Of a DNA stretch of 60,910 nt, positions 19,118 to 29,022 are shown piece after piece. Each line of letters starts with the position of its first letter. The first letter of the stretch is position 1. Location: positions 1 to 60,910 of the forward strand of contig JAJTGR010000031.1 in NCBI GenBank assembly GCA_021299375.1. The letters are read 5' to 3'. The notes beneath the pieces were generated by a model, which saw only the letters and a program-made list of their open reading frames with translations, had not been told where the DNA came from and made no database searches. The DNA is from Gemmatimonadota bacterium (GTDB taxonomy: Bacteria; Gemmatimonadota; Gemmatimonadetes; Gemmatimonadales; Gemmatimonadaceae). The translations under genes and the position numbers were made by a program.

Positions 19118-19244
19118 ACAGGGGGAGGAAGTCAGGGAGGAACACGCCACAACGACACCACGCCGTCGCTGCGCCCGACTCCTCCACACCCTTCACCCGG
19201 TGGCCCGCGGATGCACGTTCCCACGCCCCCCGGCGGAGGACGGC

Positions 19245-21071
<1,827 letters not shown>

Positions 21072-21083
21072 GGTCTGGTCTGA

Positions 21084-22466
21084 TCAAAGGGAAACGAACG
21101 TGTCCAGCGGCTCGCGTGCCTGCGCGATCAGCGTGCGCGCGTCGGCGTCCGTTGGCGCCTCGGCGATCACGCGTACGATCGGCTCGGTACCGGACGGGCG
21201 CAGGTGCACCCAGCGGTCCGCCCAGTCGAGCCGGAGGCCGTCCTGGGTGTCGGCCGCGGCGTGGGGGAACGCGTTGCGCAGCGAGCGGTACACCGCATCG
21301 AGCGGCGCATCCGGGCGATCCAGCTTGTCCTTGACGATCACATAGCGGGGCTTCTCCGCCACCAGTTGCGACAGCGGACGCCCCTCCTCCAGCATGAGCT
21401 GCAGCATGAGCGCCGCGCCCAGCGGGGCATCGCGGCCCAGATGCAGCTCGGGCAGGATCACGCCACCATTCCCCTCGCCCCCGATCGTGGCCCCCACCTC
21501 GCGCATGGTGAGCGCGACGTTCACCTCGCCAACCTTCGCGAACCGAAAGGGCACCCCCATCTCGGCGGCCACGTCCGACACGACTTTGCTGGTGGAGAGA
21601 TTGGTCACCACGGGGCCCGGGCGATGCCTGAGCACCGTGCGCGCCGCAAAGGCGAGCGTGTAGTCTTCCCCCGGCGCCTTGGCATCGTCCAGCACGAGGG
21701 CCAGCCGATCGACATCGGGATCGGTCGCAAAACCGATGTCGGCCTGCGTGGCGCGCACCAGCGCCTCCAGCTCGCCGAGATTCTCCGCGACCGGCTCCGG
21801 CGGACGATGGAAGCGCCCATCGGCTTCCATGTTGATGGCGTACACGTCGCAGCCCAGCTCCGTGAGGAGTTGCGGCATGATCACGCTCCCGGCGCCATGA
21901 CAGCAATCCAGCGCCACCCGGAAACGGCGGGCGCGGATCCCGTCGACGTCGAGCCACGGCAACGCCAGTACCTGCGCGAGGTGACGGCGTACCGCCTCGT
22001 CGTCGACCACGATGGCGCCCAACCGGTCCCACGTGGCGCGAGGGATGCCGGTGTCCAGCAACGCCCGCATGTCGGCGCCCTCCGCTGCCGACAGGAACAG
22101 CCCCGACGGTCCGATGAACTTCAGGGCGTTCCACTCGATGGGATTATGACTGGCAGTGATGCCCAACCCGCCGGCAGCGTGATGATGCTCGACGGCGAGC
22201 TGGATGGTGGGCGTCGGAGCCATGCCGATGTCGATCACGGTGCAGCCGACCGACTCGAGCGCACCATGCACGATACGCGTGAACATGGGCCCGCTCACGC
22301 GACTGTCGCGTCCCACCACGACGCGCCGGTTGCCGGACCGCGAGGCCCACGCCCCGAACGCCGCCGCAAATGTGGCCACCACCTCGGGCGTCAACGCCTC
22401 GCCAACCCGGCCGCGCACCCCGGACACACTCACCATCAACCCATCAAACACCATGTCGGTCCTCAT
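21084..22466 (-). CDS. glmM: Phosphoglucosamine mutase (archaeal-like GEGNGG motif)
   Basis: This alpha-D-phosphohexomutase of 460 residues should convert glucosamine-6-phosphate to glucosamine-1-phosphate. The phosphoserine loop is TASHNP, the metal loop DPDVDR and the phosphate-binding loop RPSGTEP. The sugar-binding loop reads GGEGNGGVI, whereas the usual bacterial GlmM has GEQSGH. This form is known from archaeal-type phosphoglucosamine/phosphomannomutases. Its position directly before glmS supports the GlmM role. The start could be 22466 or a Met four codons in. Confidence 0.88.
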   Translation of the reverse strand: MRTDMVFDGLMVSVSGVRGRVGEALTPEVVATFAAAFGAWASRSGNRRVVVGRDSRVSGPMFTRIVHGALESVGCTVIDIGMAPTPTIQLAVEHHHAAGGLGITASHNPIEWNALKFIGPSGLFLSAAEGADMRALLDTGIPRATWDRLGAIVVDDEAVRRHLAQVLALPWLDVDGIRARRFRVALDCCHGAGSVIMPQLLTELGCDVYAINMEADGRFHRPPEPVAENLGELEALVRATQADIGFATDPDVDRLALVLDDAKAPGEDYTLAFAARTVLRHRPGPVVTNLSTSKVVSDVAAEMGVPFRFAKVGEVNVALTMREVGATIGGEGNGGVILPELHLGRDAPLGAALMLQLMLEEGRPLSQLVAEKPRYVIVKDKLDRPDAPLDAVYRSLRNAFPHAAADTQDGLRLDWADRWVHLRPSGTEPIVRVIAEAPTDADARTLIAQAREPLDTFVSL

Positions 22467-22518
22467 CGTCGGGGACGGCAGTGCCTTCGGACCCGCCGCA
22501 GGCGAACCGCATCGGGGA

Positions 22519-22524
22519 AAGCTA
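22519..22524 (-). promoter_or_regulatory. -10 element (TAGCTT) for the glmM-glmS operon
   Basis: TAGCTT on the minus strand lies about 52 nt upstream of the glmM start, giving a leader of about 45 nt. It is the same hexamer as at prfC, the ECF sigma gene and the Fe-S oxidoreductase gene. Confidence 0.45.
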
Positions 22525-22686
22525 GGCGGGCACCTCCCGCCTCACCATCACTGTCACGCCGTGGGCGTTACCCCCCGGCATCCCTCGTCCGAGAATGGAC
22601 GAGCCGGCACGCCGACCGTTTCGCCGCTGGCCTTCGGTGACAGAGGCTGCGGACTCGTGCCCAGGGTCGATTATCGTGCAGGGGTC

Positions 22687-23358
22687 ATGCCCGACCCCCT
22701 TTCCCTGCTCCCCCTCGCCGTCGCGGCGGCGGGCGGCCGTCTCGATGGCTGCGAGGCTGCCGCGCTCGTGGCCGCCGGACACACCCTGCTGCAGCGAACG
22801 GCGCCGCTCGTACGCGCACTCACTGGTCGCCGCTCGGCGATTCTGCTGCCACCCGGCCCTGCCTTTCTGGTCGCGCTGGCCGCCAGCGATGGGCGCGGTG
22901 CCCTGTGGCTCGACCCGGCGAGCAGCCGGGTGGACCTCGAGCGGCAGGTGCGGGACGCCGGCGTGGGGGCCGTATTCTCCGTGTCGACGCTGTTATCGAG
23001 ACGGCCGACCGACCTGCCCATCGTGTGGCTGGACGACGTGCCGCGCGCTGCACACCTCGACGTCGGCGACGTCAGCCGCCCCGTCGATCTCGGCAACCAT
23101 TTCGGCCTTTCCCTTGAAGGCGAGCGCGGCGCTGTCGGACGAAACGAGGAGTGCCTGCTGGAATGGCCTCCGGGGGCGCCAGCTCCCACCGGCCATACGC
23201 ACCGAACCCTGCTCGATGCGGCGCGGCAGATCGTCGCCGACCGGAAGCTCACCCCCCTGCACGTCACGGCGTGGACCGGCAGCACACCGAGCCTCGACTC
23301 GCTTGTTGGCAGGTGCCTCGCGCCATTGCTGGCCGGCGGGACTGTGGTGACCGCTTGA
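22687..23358 (+). CDS. Truncated/degenerate ANL-superfamily (AMP-binding) homologue
   Basis: This protein of 223 residues resembles the N-terminal part of acyl-CoA synthetases and related adenylating enzymes. The segment AILLPPGPAFLVALAASDGRG matches their early Rossmann-like region. GHTHRTLLDAARQIV resembles the H-x-H-R-x-L segment after the phosphate loop. HVTAWTGSTPSLDSLVG and APLLAGGTVVTA resemble the following helix and strand. The normal TSGTTGxPKG loop is not recognisable, and the protein ends where the large catalytic part should continue. It is probably inactive as a ligase. It may be a gene remnant or a repurposed fold. A degenerate HD-GYP pseudogene follows. Confidence 0.6.
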   Translation: MPDPLSLLPLAVAAAGGRLDGCEAAALVAAGHTLLQRTAPLVRALTGRRSAILLPPGPAFLVALAASDGRGALWLDPASSRVDLERQVRDAGVGAVFSVSTLLSRRPTDLPIVWLDDVPRAAHLDVGDVSRPVDLGNHFGLSLEGERGAVGRNEECLLEWPPGAPAPTGHTHRTLLDAARQIVADRKLTPLHVTAWTGSTPSLDSLVGRCLAPLLAGGTVVTA

Positions 23359-23374
23359 GTACACCCGTCCGTCT

Positions 23375-23740
23375 CACGCGGCCGGCGTCCTGAACTCCGG
23401 CGCTCTTACGCAACCGCCGCCGCCACCGGCACAGCGTCGCCGAGGAGCGACCGCGCGTCATGGCATCGCCGGCATCCGCCACAGCGGGGATCCGGGGCTC
23501 GCGCGGGATGGCATGCCAGGCGAGGCGGTTGGTGTTTCGCCTCAATTGACGCACTCGTGATACGACCGCACCACGGCCAGCGCAGTGGGCCGGGCGTGCA
23601 GGCGCGGCGCCAGCAGCCGCCAGCCGATCACCGGATGCGCCATGACGCGCGCGAACTCGGCCTCGCTCAACGAGTCCGGCGTGTGCAGCGCGGAGTCGGG
23701 CGATCAATCGTGCCGATGCCGTGCAGACGGCTCCCAAGGT
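23375..23740 (-). pseudogene. HD-GYP-domain phosphodiesterase pseudogene
   Basis: Pieces of an HD-GYP domain appear in order in three reading frames of the minus strand. Near 23706-23726 is LHGIGTI, equivalent to LHDIGKI, but with the metal-binding HD and the Lys changed. A single-base deletion near 23702 leads to PDSALHTPDSLSEAEF and MAHPVIGWRLL, then SYHECVN and a stop at 23542-23544. In the third frame comes LAWHAIPREPRIPAVADAGD, equivalent to the GYP-x-G-x-IPREARIVAVADAFDAM region, and KSAGVQDAGRV near 23400. At least two frameshifts, one stop and lost catalytic residues make it non-functional. Functional relatives hydrolyse cyclic di-GMP. Confidence 0.72.
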
Positions 23741-24105
23741 CGTGCTGGTCGAACCTGGTGCCCGCGATGCCCCCGGCGTACGTGCGACAGCCTACGCGAT
23801 ACGAGGGTCAGGCGGCACACACGCCCGCAGCGCGGTGGTCGAGAAGGGCCGTGAGGGGGCGCCCGGCGCCCCGGCCTCGAGGCAACACGCGGTGACGGCG
23901 CGTGCCATCCGAATCACGCGGCCGGTTTCGGATCGCGGGGGAGGGTGGGCCACTCGACCACCGGTGGCACACCCGGCGGACCTGCCGGCCGGACGGCGCG
24001 CCGACGACCAAGCAGGGGGCGATGCACCCGACTGCAGACGCCTCGCCCGGCTCCCGCCGGAGCGCTACCTTCCCGCTGCCCCTCTCCCCGGATGACACGT
24101 AGCCC
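23741..24105. other. Non-coding stretch before the CGS/CGL gene
   Basis: About 365 bp with no supportable gene. The part next to the pseudogene may hold more decayed HD-GYP sequence, but I cannot align it. The last 200 bp are rich in short GC inverted repeats. A possible -10 (TACCTT, 24066-24071) precedes the next gene. I looked for SAM-responsive leader motifs and saw none I can defend. Confidence 0.4.
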
Positions 24106-25275
24106 ATGACGCGCATTTTCGACGAAGACCTCGCGGGTGGCCTGGCCACACGCGCCATCCATGCCGGCCAGCGCCCCGACCCCGTGTCGGGCGCCATCAT
24201 GACGCCGCTGTACCTCACCTCGACCTACGTCCAGGACAGCATCGGCGTCAACAAGGGTTACGAGTATGCCCGGGGAAAGAACCCCACCCGCCAGGCGCTC
24301 GAACGCAACGTGGCCACGCTCGAAGGCGGCCGCCATGGCTTCGCCTTCGGCAGCGGCATGGGCTGCCTGGATTCGATCATGAAGCTGTTCCGGGCCGGCG
24401 ATCACATCGTGTGCGCCGAGAATGTCTACGGCGGCACCTTCCGGCTGTTCGATCGAATTCTGAAGCATATGGGGCTGTCGTTCACCTACGTGGATACCAG
24501 CGATCCGCAGCGCGTCGACGAGGTGATGACCCCGGCCACCCGGGCGCTGCTCGTCGAGACGCCGACCAACCCGCTCATGCGGCTCACGGACCTGCGGGCC
24601 ATGAGCGAGATCGCGAAGCGGCATCAGGCGCTGCTCATCGTGGACAACACCTTCGCGACGCCGATCTTCCAGCGTCCGTTGGAGCTGGGGGCCGACATCG
24701 TCTGGCACTCGACCACCAAGTACATCAACGGTCACTCAGATATGATCGGCGGCCTCGCGGTCGTTCTTGAGGACGATCTGGCCGACCGGCTCCAGTTCAT
24801 TCTCAACGCCGCCGGCGCCGTGCCGGGCCCGTTCGATGCCTGGCTCGCGCTGCGCGGCACCAAGACCCTGCCGCTGCGGATGAAGCAGCACGACTTCAAT
24901 GGCCGGGCCATCGCCAACTTTCTGGTGAACCGGCTCGGTGAGGAGCGCGTCATCTACCCCGGGCTCCCCCATCACCCGCACCACGAGCTGGCGAAGCGGC
25001 AGATGTCCGCTTTCGGCGGCATGATGACACTCGACCTGGGCACGCAGGACAACGCCCGGCGCTTCCTGGAGCGGGTGCAGGTGTTCTCGCTGGCCGAGTC
25101 GCTGGGCGGAGTGGAAAGCCTCACCAACCACCCGTACACGATGACGCACGGCTCCGTGCCCGCCGACGTGAAGAATGCCATGGGGCTGACCGACGGCATG
25201 GTCCGGTTGAGCTGCGGGATCGAGGACGCCGAGGACCTGATCGAGGATCTGGAGCGGGCGCTGGTCGGGATCTAG
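24106..25275 (+). CDS. Cystathionine gamma-synthase/gamma-lyase family enzyme
   Basis: This PLP enzyme of 389 residues works in transsulfuration. It either makes cystathionine from activated homoserine and cysteine or splits cystathionine to cysteine. Family features are AIHAGQRPDPVSGAIMTPLY, YEYARGKNPTRQALE, the PLP-Lys segment HSTTKYINGHSDMIGG and SLGGVESLTNHPYTMTH. The overall pattern is closer to CGS/CGL than to the MetZ enzyme at 14.0 kb. Which reaction it runs cannot be decided from sequence alone; having both enzymes suggests complementary roles. Confidence 0.9.
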   Translation: MTRIFDEDLAGGLATRAIHAGQRPDPVSGAIMTPLYLTSTYVQDSIGVNKGYEYARGKNPTRQALERNVATLEGGRHGFAFGSGMGCLDSIMKLFRAGDHIVCAENVYGGTFRLFDRILKHMGLSFTYVDTSDPQRVDEVMTPATRALLVETPTNPLMRLTDLRAMSEIAKRHQALLIVDNTFATPIFQRPLELGADIVWHSTTKYINGHSDMIGGLAVVLEDDLADRLQFILNAAGAVPGPFDAWLALRGTKTLPLRMKQHDFNGRAIANFLVNRLGEERVIYPGLPHHPHHELAKRQMSAFGGMMTLDLGTQDNARRFLERVQVFSLAESLGGVESLTNHPYTMTHGSVPADVKNAMGLTDGMVRLSCGIEDAEDLIEDLERALVGI

Positions 25276-25305
25276 CGGCGGATACGGGTGACCTCCGGCG
25301 TTCGG

Positions 25306-25382
25306 AGGCCGGACGGATAGTGAGGAGGGAGGAGGACAGCCGGCGCGGTCCTGCTCCCTCCTCTCTTTGGTCTGTCCGGCGT
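25306..25382. repeat. Long imperfect inverted repeat downstream of the CGS/CGL gene
   Basis: A 16-bp inner stem (25322-25337 with 25348-25363, one mismatch) has a 10-nt loop, and a 'tcttt' tail follows it. An outer 7-bp stem gccggac/gtccggc (about 25308-25314 with 25374-25380) extends it. A separate small hairpin cctccg/cggagg sits just upstream. It may serve as terminator, or as a palindromic intergenic element. Confidence 0.55.
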
Positions 25383-25437
25383 CCCGCCTCCCCAGGGCCA
25401 TTGACACCATTCCGCCCCGCTCGGCGTACAAGGAATC

Positions 25438-26532
25438 ATGGCTACCCCCCTGACTCAGATCAGCGCGGTCTCCTGGGAGCACCCAGCCGACCGTGCCGCC
25501 CTGCGCGCGTTGCGCGCCATCCCCGGGTTCGACGACGTCGTGCGCAAGATCGCCGGCGCCTTCGGCGAGCGCGGTGTGCGGAACCTGTTCCTTGGTGATG
25601 CCGTGCTGGTAGGCCCCACCCAGCGGCCGCGCCTGCACGCGCTCTATCAGGAGGTGCTACAGGCGCTCGACTGGCCCGGCCACGGCCAGCCTGCCCCGCA
25701 GCTGTACGTGGCGCAGAATCCCATTGCCAACGCCGGCGCGGTGGGCTTCGACCAGCCGTTCATCGTCATCAACTCGGGCACCCTCGAGCTGCTCGACCCC
25801 GAGGAGCAACGCTTCGTGCTGGCGCAGCAGCTCGGGCACATCATGACGGGGCGGACCACCTACCGCACCATTGCGCTCATCGTGCTCTTCTTTGGCATGG
25901 GCGCGCTGCCGCTGCTCGCCTCCATCGCCCTCCTGCCCTTCCAGCTCGCCCTGCTCGAGTGGTATCGCACGTCCGAGCTCTCCGCCGACCGGGCCGGCAT
26001 GCTGGGCACCCAAGACCCGCGCGCGAGCCTGATGGCGTTCCTCAAGCTCGCCGGCGGCAAGGCAGACGGCGACCAGATCGACCTCGATGCCTACCTCGCG
26101 CAGGCAGCCGAGTACGAGATGGGCGGCTCGGCGTGGGACAGTGTGCTCAAGGCCCTCAACACGGCGCTGCGCGAGCACCCGTTCCACACGGTCCGGGTGG
26201 CCGAACTGCGTCGCTGGGAGCAGAGCGGTGCCTACGCCACCATCGTGGGCGGCGACTACATCCGGCGTGGAAGCGAAGCCGAGCGTCCGTTCCGCGACGA
26301 CCTGCGCGATGCCACGGACTATTACAAGGAGAAGGCCAAGGAGGCGGCCGACGCCGTCGGCGGGGTCATCAACCGGGCGGCCGATGCCTTCCGCGAAGCC
26401 TTCAAGGCGGCGGCGAGCATGGGCGATGCGCCTGGGGGGCCGAGTGCTCCGCCGCCGCCACCGCCGCCCCCGAGTGAGCAGCCGCCCGCGCCCGAACCGC
26501 CGCGTCCTCCTGAGGCGCCGCCGGGGCTGTGA
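25438..26532 (+). CDS. M48-like protein with degenerate zinc motif
   Basis: This protein of 364 residues is built like an M48 (HtpX/Oma1-like) metallopeptidase with a membrane hairpin. After QPFIVINSGTLELLDPEEQRF the expected HExxH is replaced: the sequence is LAQQLGHIMTG, so the first His and the catalytic Glu are both Gln. The downstream ELSADRAGM keeps the third zinc ligand region. Two hydrophobic segments (ALIVLFFGMGALPLLASIAL) follow. The C-terminus is Pro-rich (PPPPPPPPSEQPP). Proteolysis is unlikely; a scaffold or regulatory role is possible. TTGACA (25401-25406) and TACAAG just before the ATG may form its promoter, with an over-long 20-nt spacer. Confidence 0.82.
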   Translation: MATPLTQISAVSWEHPADRAALRALRAIPGFDDVVRKIAGAFGERGVRNLFLGDAVLVGPTQRPRLHALYQEVLQALDWPGHGQPAPQLYVAQNPIANAGAVGFDQPFIVINSGTLELLDPEEQRFVLAQQLGHIMTGRTTYRTIALIVLFFGMGALPLLASIALLPFQLALLEWYRTSELSADRAGMLGTQDPRASLMAFLKLAGGKADGDQIDLDAYLAQAAEYEMGGSAWDSVLKALNTALREHPFHTVRVAELRRWEQSGAYATIVGGDYIRRGSEAERPFRDDLRDATDYYKEKAKEAADAVGGVINRAADAFREAFKAAASMGDAPGGPSAPPPPPPPPSEQPPAPEPPRPPEAPPGL

Positions 26533-26560
26533 TCCATCAGTACCGTTGCACCTGAAGGGC

Positions 26561-26627
26561 GGAGCGTCGGAGCTCAGGAGGTGGGGACGCGATGGAGTGC
26601 TCCCAAGCTCCTGACCTCCGATGCTCC
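26561..26627. repeat. 20-bp inverted repeat with 27-nt loop
   Basis: The arm 26561-26580 (ggagcgtcggagctcaggag) pairs with 26608-26627 with two mismatches. It lies between the M48-like gene and purD. It shares the string tgacctccg with the inverted-repeat region near 25289. Confidence 0.55.
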
Positions 26628-26699
26628 ATCGCTCAGGCCCGCCGGGCGGTCTGCCACGCCGGTGCTGGGGTAAGGCGGCCGACAGGCACCGCGTCTCGC

Positions 26700-26705
26700 T
26701 AGATT
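26700..26705 (+). promoter_or_regulatory. -10 element (TAGATT) for purD
   Basis: TAGATT is followed by 7 nt and then the purD ATG, so the transcript would be leaderless. A weak -35-like CCGACA lies at 26679-26684 with a short spacer. Confidence 0.5.
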
Positions 26706-26712
26706 GGGCGCC

Positions 26713-27993
26713 ATGAAGATCCTGCTCCTCGGCTCCGGTGGCCGTGAACATGCCCTCGCCGACGCCTTGTCGCGCGAAAACACGCCCGTCGAGATTGTCG
26801 CTGCACCTGGCAACCCCGGTATCGCCGACCTGGGCCGCCTGGTGTCGATCGACGCCAGCGATCCGCGCACCGTGGCCGCGCTGGCGGAGCAGGAGCAGGT
26901 GGACCTCGTGGTGGTGGGTCCCGAGGCCCCGCTGGCCAACGGCGTGGTCGATTACCTGCAGCAGCGGCGTATCCCGGCCTTTGGCCCCACCATGGGGGCA
27001 GCGACCGTTGAGACCTCCAAGGCCGACACCAAGGCGCTCATGCTGGCGGCCGGCATTCCCACAGCGCACGCCGAAACTCACCGCGTGGCCAGCGAGGCCA
27101 AGGCGGCGGTGCGGGCCCGCTTTGGCGCGCCGGTGGTGATCAAGGCCAGCGGTCTCGCGGCGGGCAAGGGCGTGATCGTCTGCCAGACGGAGGGCGAGGC
27201 GTTCGACGCCATCGACCGCATCCTGGATGATCGCGTCTTCGGCGAGGCCGGGGCCGAGTGTCTCGTGGAGTCGTTCATGACCGGCGAGGAGCTGTCGCTG
27301 TTCGCCATCACCGACGGCCACGATGTCATGCCGATGATCGGCGCCCAGGATCACAAGCGCCTGCTCGACGGCGACGACGGGCCCAATACGGGTGGCATGG
27401 GCGCCTACACGCCCGTGTCGCTCTCCACGCCGGCGCTGGTCGACGACGTGACCGAGCGCGTGTTCCTCCCCACGCTGCACGCGCTGCGCAAGCGCGGCAC
27501 GCCCTTCACGGGCCTCCTCTACGCGGGGCTGATGCTGACGCCAGACGGGCCGAAGGTCGTGGAGTTCAACTGCCGCTTCGGCGACCCCGAAACGCAGGCC
27601 ATTCTTCCGATGCTCACGAGTAGCCTGCTCGAGCCCATGCTCGCGGTGGCGCGTGGGGCACGCATCGGCAGCATGCCCCCGTTCACGTGGCGGGCGGGGG
27701 CCAGCGTCACCACGGTGGTGGCGTCGAGTGGCTATCCCGATGCCCCGCAGACCGGGTTCGGCATCGAGCTGCCGAGCTTCGGTGATGACATTCGTGTGTA
27801 CCACGCTGGCACGAGGCGCGATGCGTCGGGCACCCTGCGTACGAGCGGCGGGCGGGTCTTCGCGGTGACGGCCCTGGCGGACACCTTCGGGGCGGCGCAG
27901 CAGGCGTCGCGCGAGGCGGCGTCACGCATCGGCTTCGACGGGGCGATTCATCGTCGGGACATCGGGTGGCGGGAAGCGGCGCGGGTGGGGTGA
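26713..27993 (+). CDS. purD: Phosphoribosylamine-glycine ligase
   Basis: PurD is the second enzyme of purine synthesis. It joins glycine to phosphoribosylamine using ATP. The product has 426 residues, normal length. The N-terminus is MKILLLGSGGREHALA. The ATP-grasp core shows KASGLAAGKGVIVC, FMTGEELSLFAITDG, DHKRLLDGDDGPNTGGMGAY and VVEFNCRFGDPETQ. I chose the ATG at 26713 over an in-frame start 9 nt earlier because the family begins exactly there and the promoter motif abuts it. No other pur gene is near; guaB is at 46.6 kb. Confidence 0.97.
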   Translation: MKILLLGSGGREHALADALSRENTPVEIVAAPGNPGIADLGRLVSIDASDPRTVAALAEQEQVDLVVVGPEAPLANGVVDYLQQRRIPAFGPTMGAATVETSKADTKALMLAAGIPTAHAETHRVASEAKAAVRARFGAPVVIKASGLAAGKGVIVCQTEGEAFDAIDRILDDRVFGEAGAECLVESFMTGEELSLFAITDGHDVMPMIGAQDHKRLLDGDDGPNTGGMGAYTPVSLSTPALVDDVTERVFLPTLHALRKRGTPFTGLLYAGLMLTPDGPKVVEFNCRFGDPETQAILPMLTSSLLEPMLAVARGARIGSMPPFTWRAGASVTTVVASSGYPDAPQTGFGIELPSFGDDIRVYHAGTRRDASGTLRTSGGRVFAVTALADTFGAAQQASREAASRIGFDGAIHRRDIGWREAARVG

Positions 27994-28118
27994 GGGCACG
28001 GAGCACGTCGTCTGTTCACTTTCTTTGCGCATGCAGTTCTCCATGCCTTCGCCAACCTCCGAGCGCACTGTGCGTCCGCGTTTCCCTTTCTCCCGGTTCA
28101 CGCGCCACTCACCGCCGC

Positions 28119-28973
28119 ATGCCCGAACTCCCTGAAACCGAAACGATCGCCCGCGACCTGCACGAGATGGTGGTGGGCGCGGTCATTTCGGGCGTCGCGG
28201 TGCCCCGGCCCGATGTGCTGCGCGAGGCAAACGTCGAAGGGTTCGAGCGGGCACTGCTCGGCCAGCCCATCCGGCGCGTATGGCGCCGCGCCAAGCTCAT
28301 CGTGCTGGATATGGACGCGCACCTCGAAATGGCCGCGCTTGATCCAGCGTGGCGCATCGTGGTGCAGCCGCGCTTCACGGGCGGACTGGTGGTGGACGAC
28401 GGCACGCTCACTGAGACCGAGCGTGCCTATGTGTGCGTAACGTTCACGCTGGCGGACGGCCGCGCCCTGCACTATCGCGACGTGCGCCGTTTGGGCACGG
28501 TGGCGCTCATGAACCGGGCGCGGTTCACGGCGTATTCGGGCGCCCTTGGTGCGGAGCCTCTTGACCCGACCCTCGACGATGCTGCATTTTCGGGTTGTGT
28601 TCGGGAGTCACGCCAAGCCATCAAGATTGCCCTGATGGATCAGAAGCGACTCGCCGGCGTTGGCAACATCTACGCGAACGAGGCCCTGTGGCGCGCCGGC
28701 ATCGACCCTTCCCGCGAAGCGAGTTCCCTCTCTCTGGGCGAGTGCGCCACGCTGCGGCACGAACTGCGGGCGGTGCTGGCGGCCAGCATCGAGGCCCGCG
28801 GCACCAGTTTCCGCGACTACCGGGATGCGCGCGGTGAGCGGGGTACCTTCGTCGGGCAGCTGGCTGCCTACGGGCGTGCCGGCGAACCCTGCCGTCGCTG
28901 CGGCCGTCGACTGGTCGGGACGCACGCCGTGGACGGGCGTAGCACGGTCTTTTGCGCGGGGTGCCAGCGCTGA
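28119..28973 (+). CDS. mutM: Formamidopyrimidine-DNA glycosylase family protein
   Basis: This is a bifunctional DNA glycosylase/AP lyase for oxidised purines. The product has 284 residues. The N-terminus MPELPETETIARDL carries the catalytic Pro2 and Glu3. The conserved Lys is in RRAKLIVLDMDAHLEM. The helix-two-turn-helix segment is KRLAGVGNIYANEALW. The C-terminal zinc finger has CRRCGRR and CAGCQR with the lesion-binding GRSTVF. The usual HLGMSG-type segment is altered (HLEMAAL), so the substrate may differ (Fpg, or Nei-like). The UvrC-like gene starts about 50 bp downstream. Confidence 0.9.
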   Translation: MPELPETETIARDLHEMVVGAVISGVAVPRPDVLREANVEGFERALLGQPIRRVWRRAKLIVLDMDAHLEMAALDPAWRIVVQPRFTGGLVVDDGTLTETERAYVCVTFTLADGRALHYRDVRRLGTVALMNRARFTAYSGALGAEPLDPTLDDAAFSGCVRESRQAIKIALMDQKRLAGVGNIYANEALWRAGIDPSREASSLSLGECATLRHELRAVLAASIEARGTSFRDYRDARGERGTFVGQLAAYGRAGEPCRRCGRRLVGTHAVDGRSTVFCAGCQR

Positions 28974-29022
28974 GCTGAACGAGGGCGATGTCGCTCCCGC
29001 CGCCGGTGCGGCAGGTATCGAT

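Noticed and set aside
21072-21083. glmS ribozyme upstream of glmS
   Set aside because: Only 12 bp separate glmM and glmS, too short for the ribozyme, and the genes form an operon.
23741-24105. SAM riboswitch before the cystathionine gene
   Set aside because: No recognisable core of a known SAM riboswitch class was found by eye, and a candidate -10 box lies only about 35 nt before the ATG.
28660-29022. Long N-terminal extension of the UvrC-like protein overlapping mutM
   Set aside because: The extension lies inside mutM in another frame, has no domain and would need a start deep within the upstream gene.
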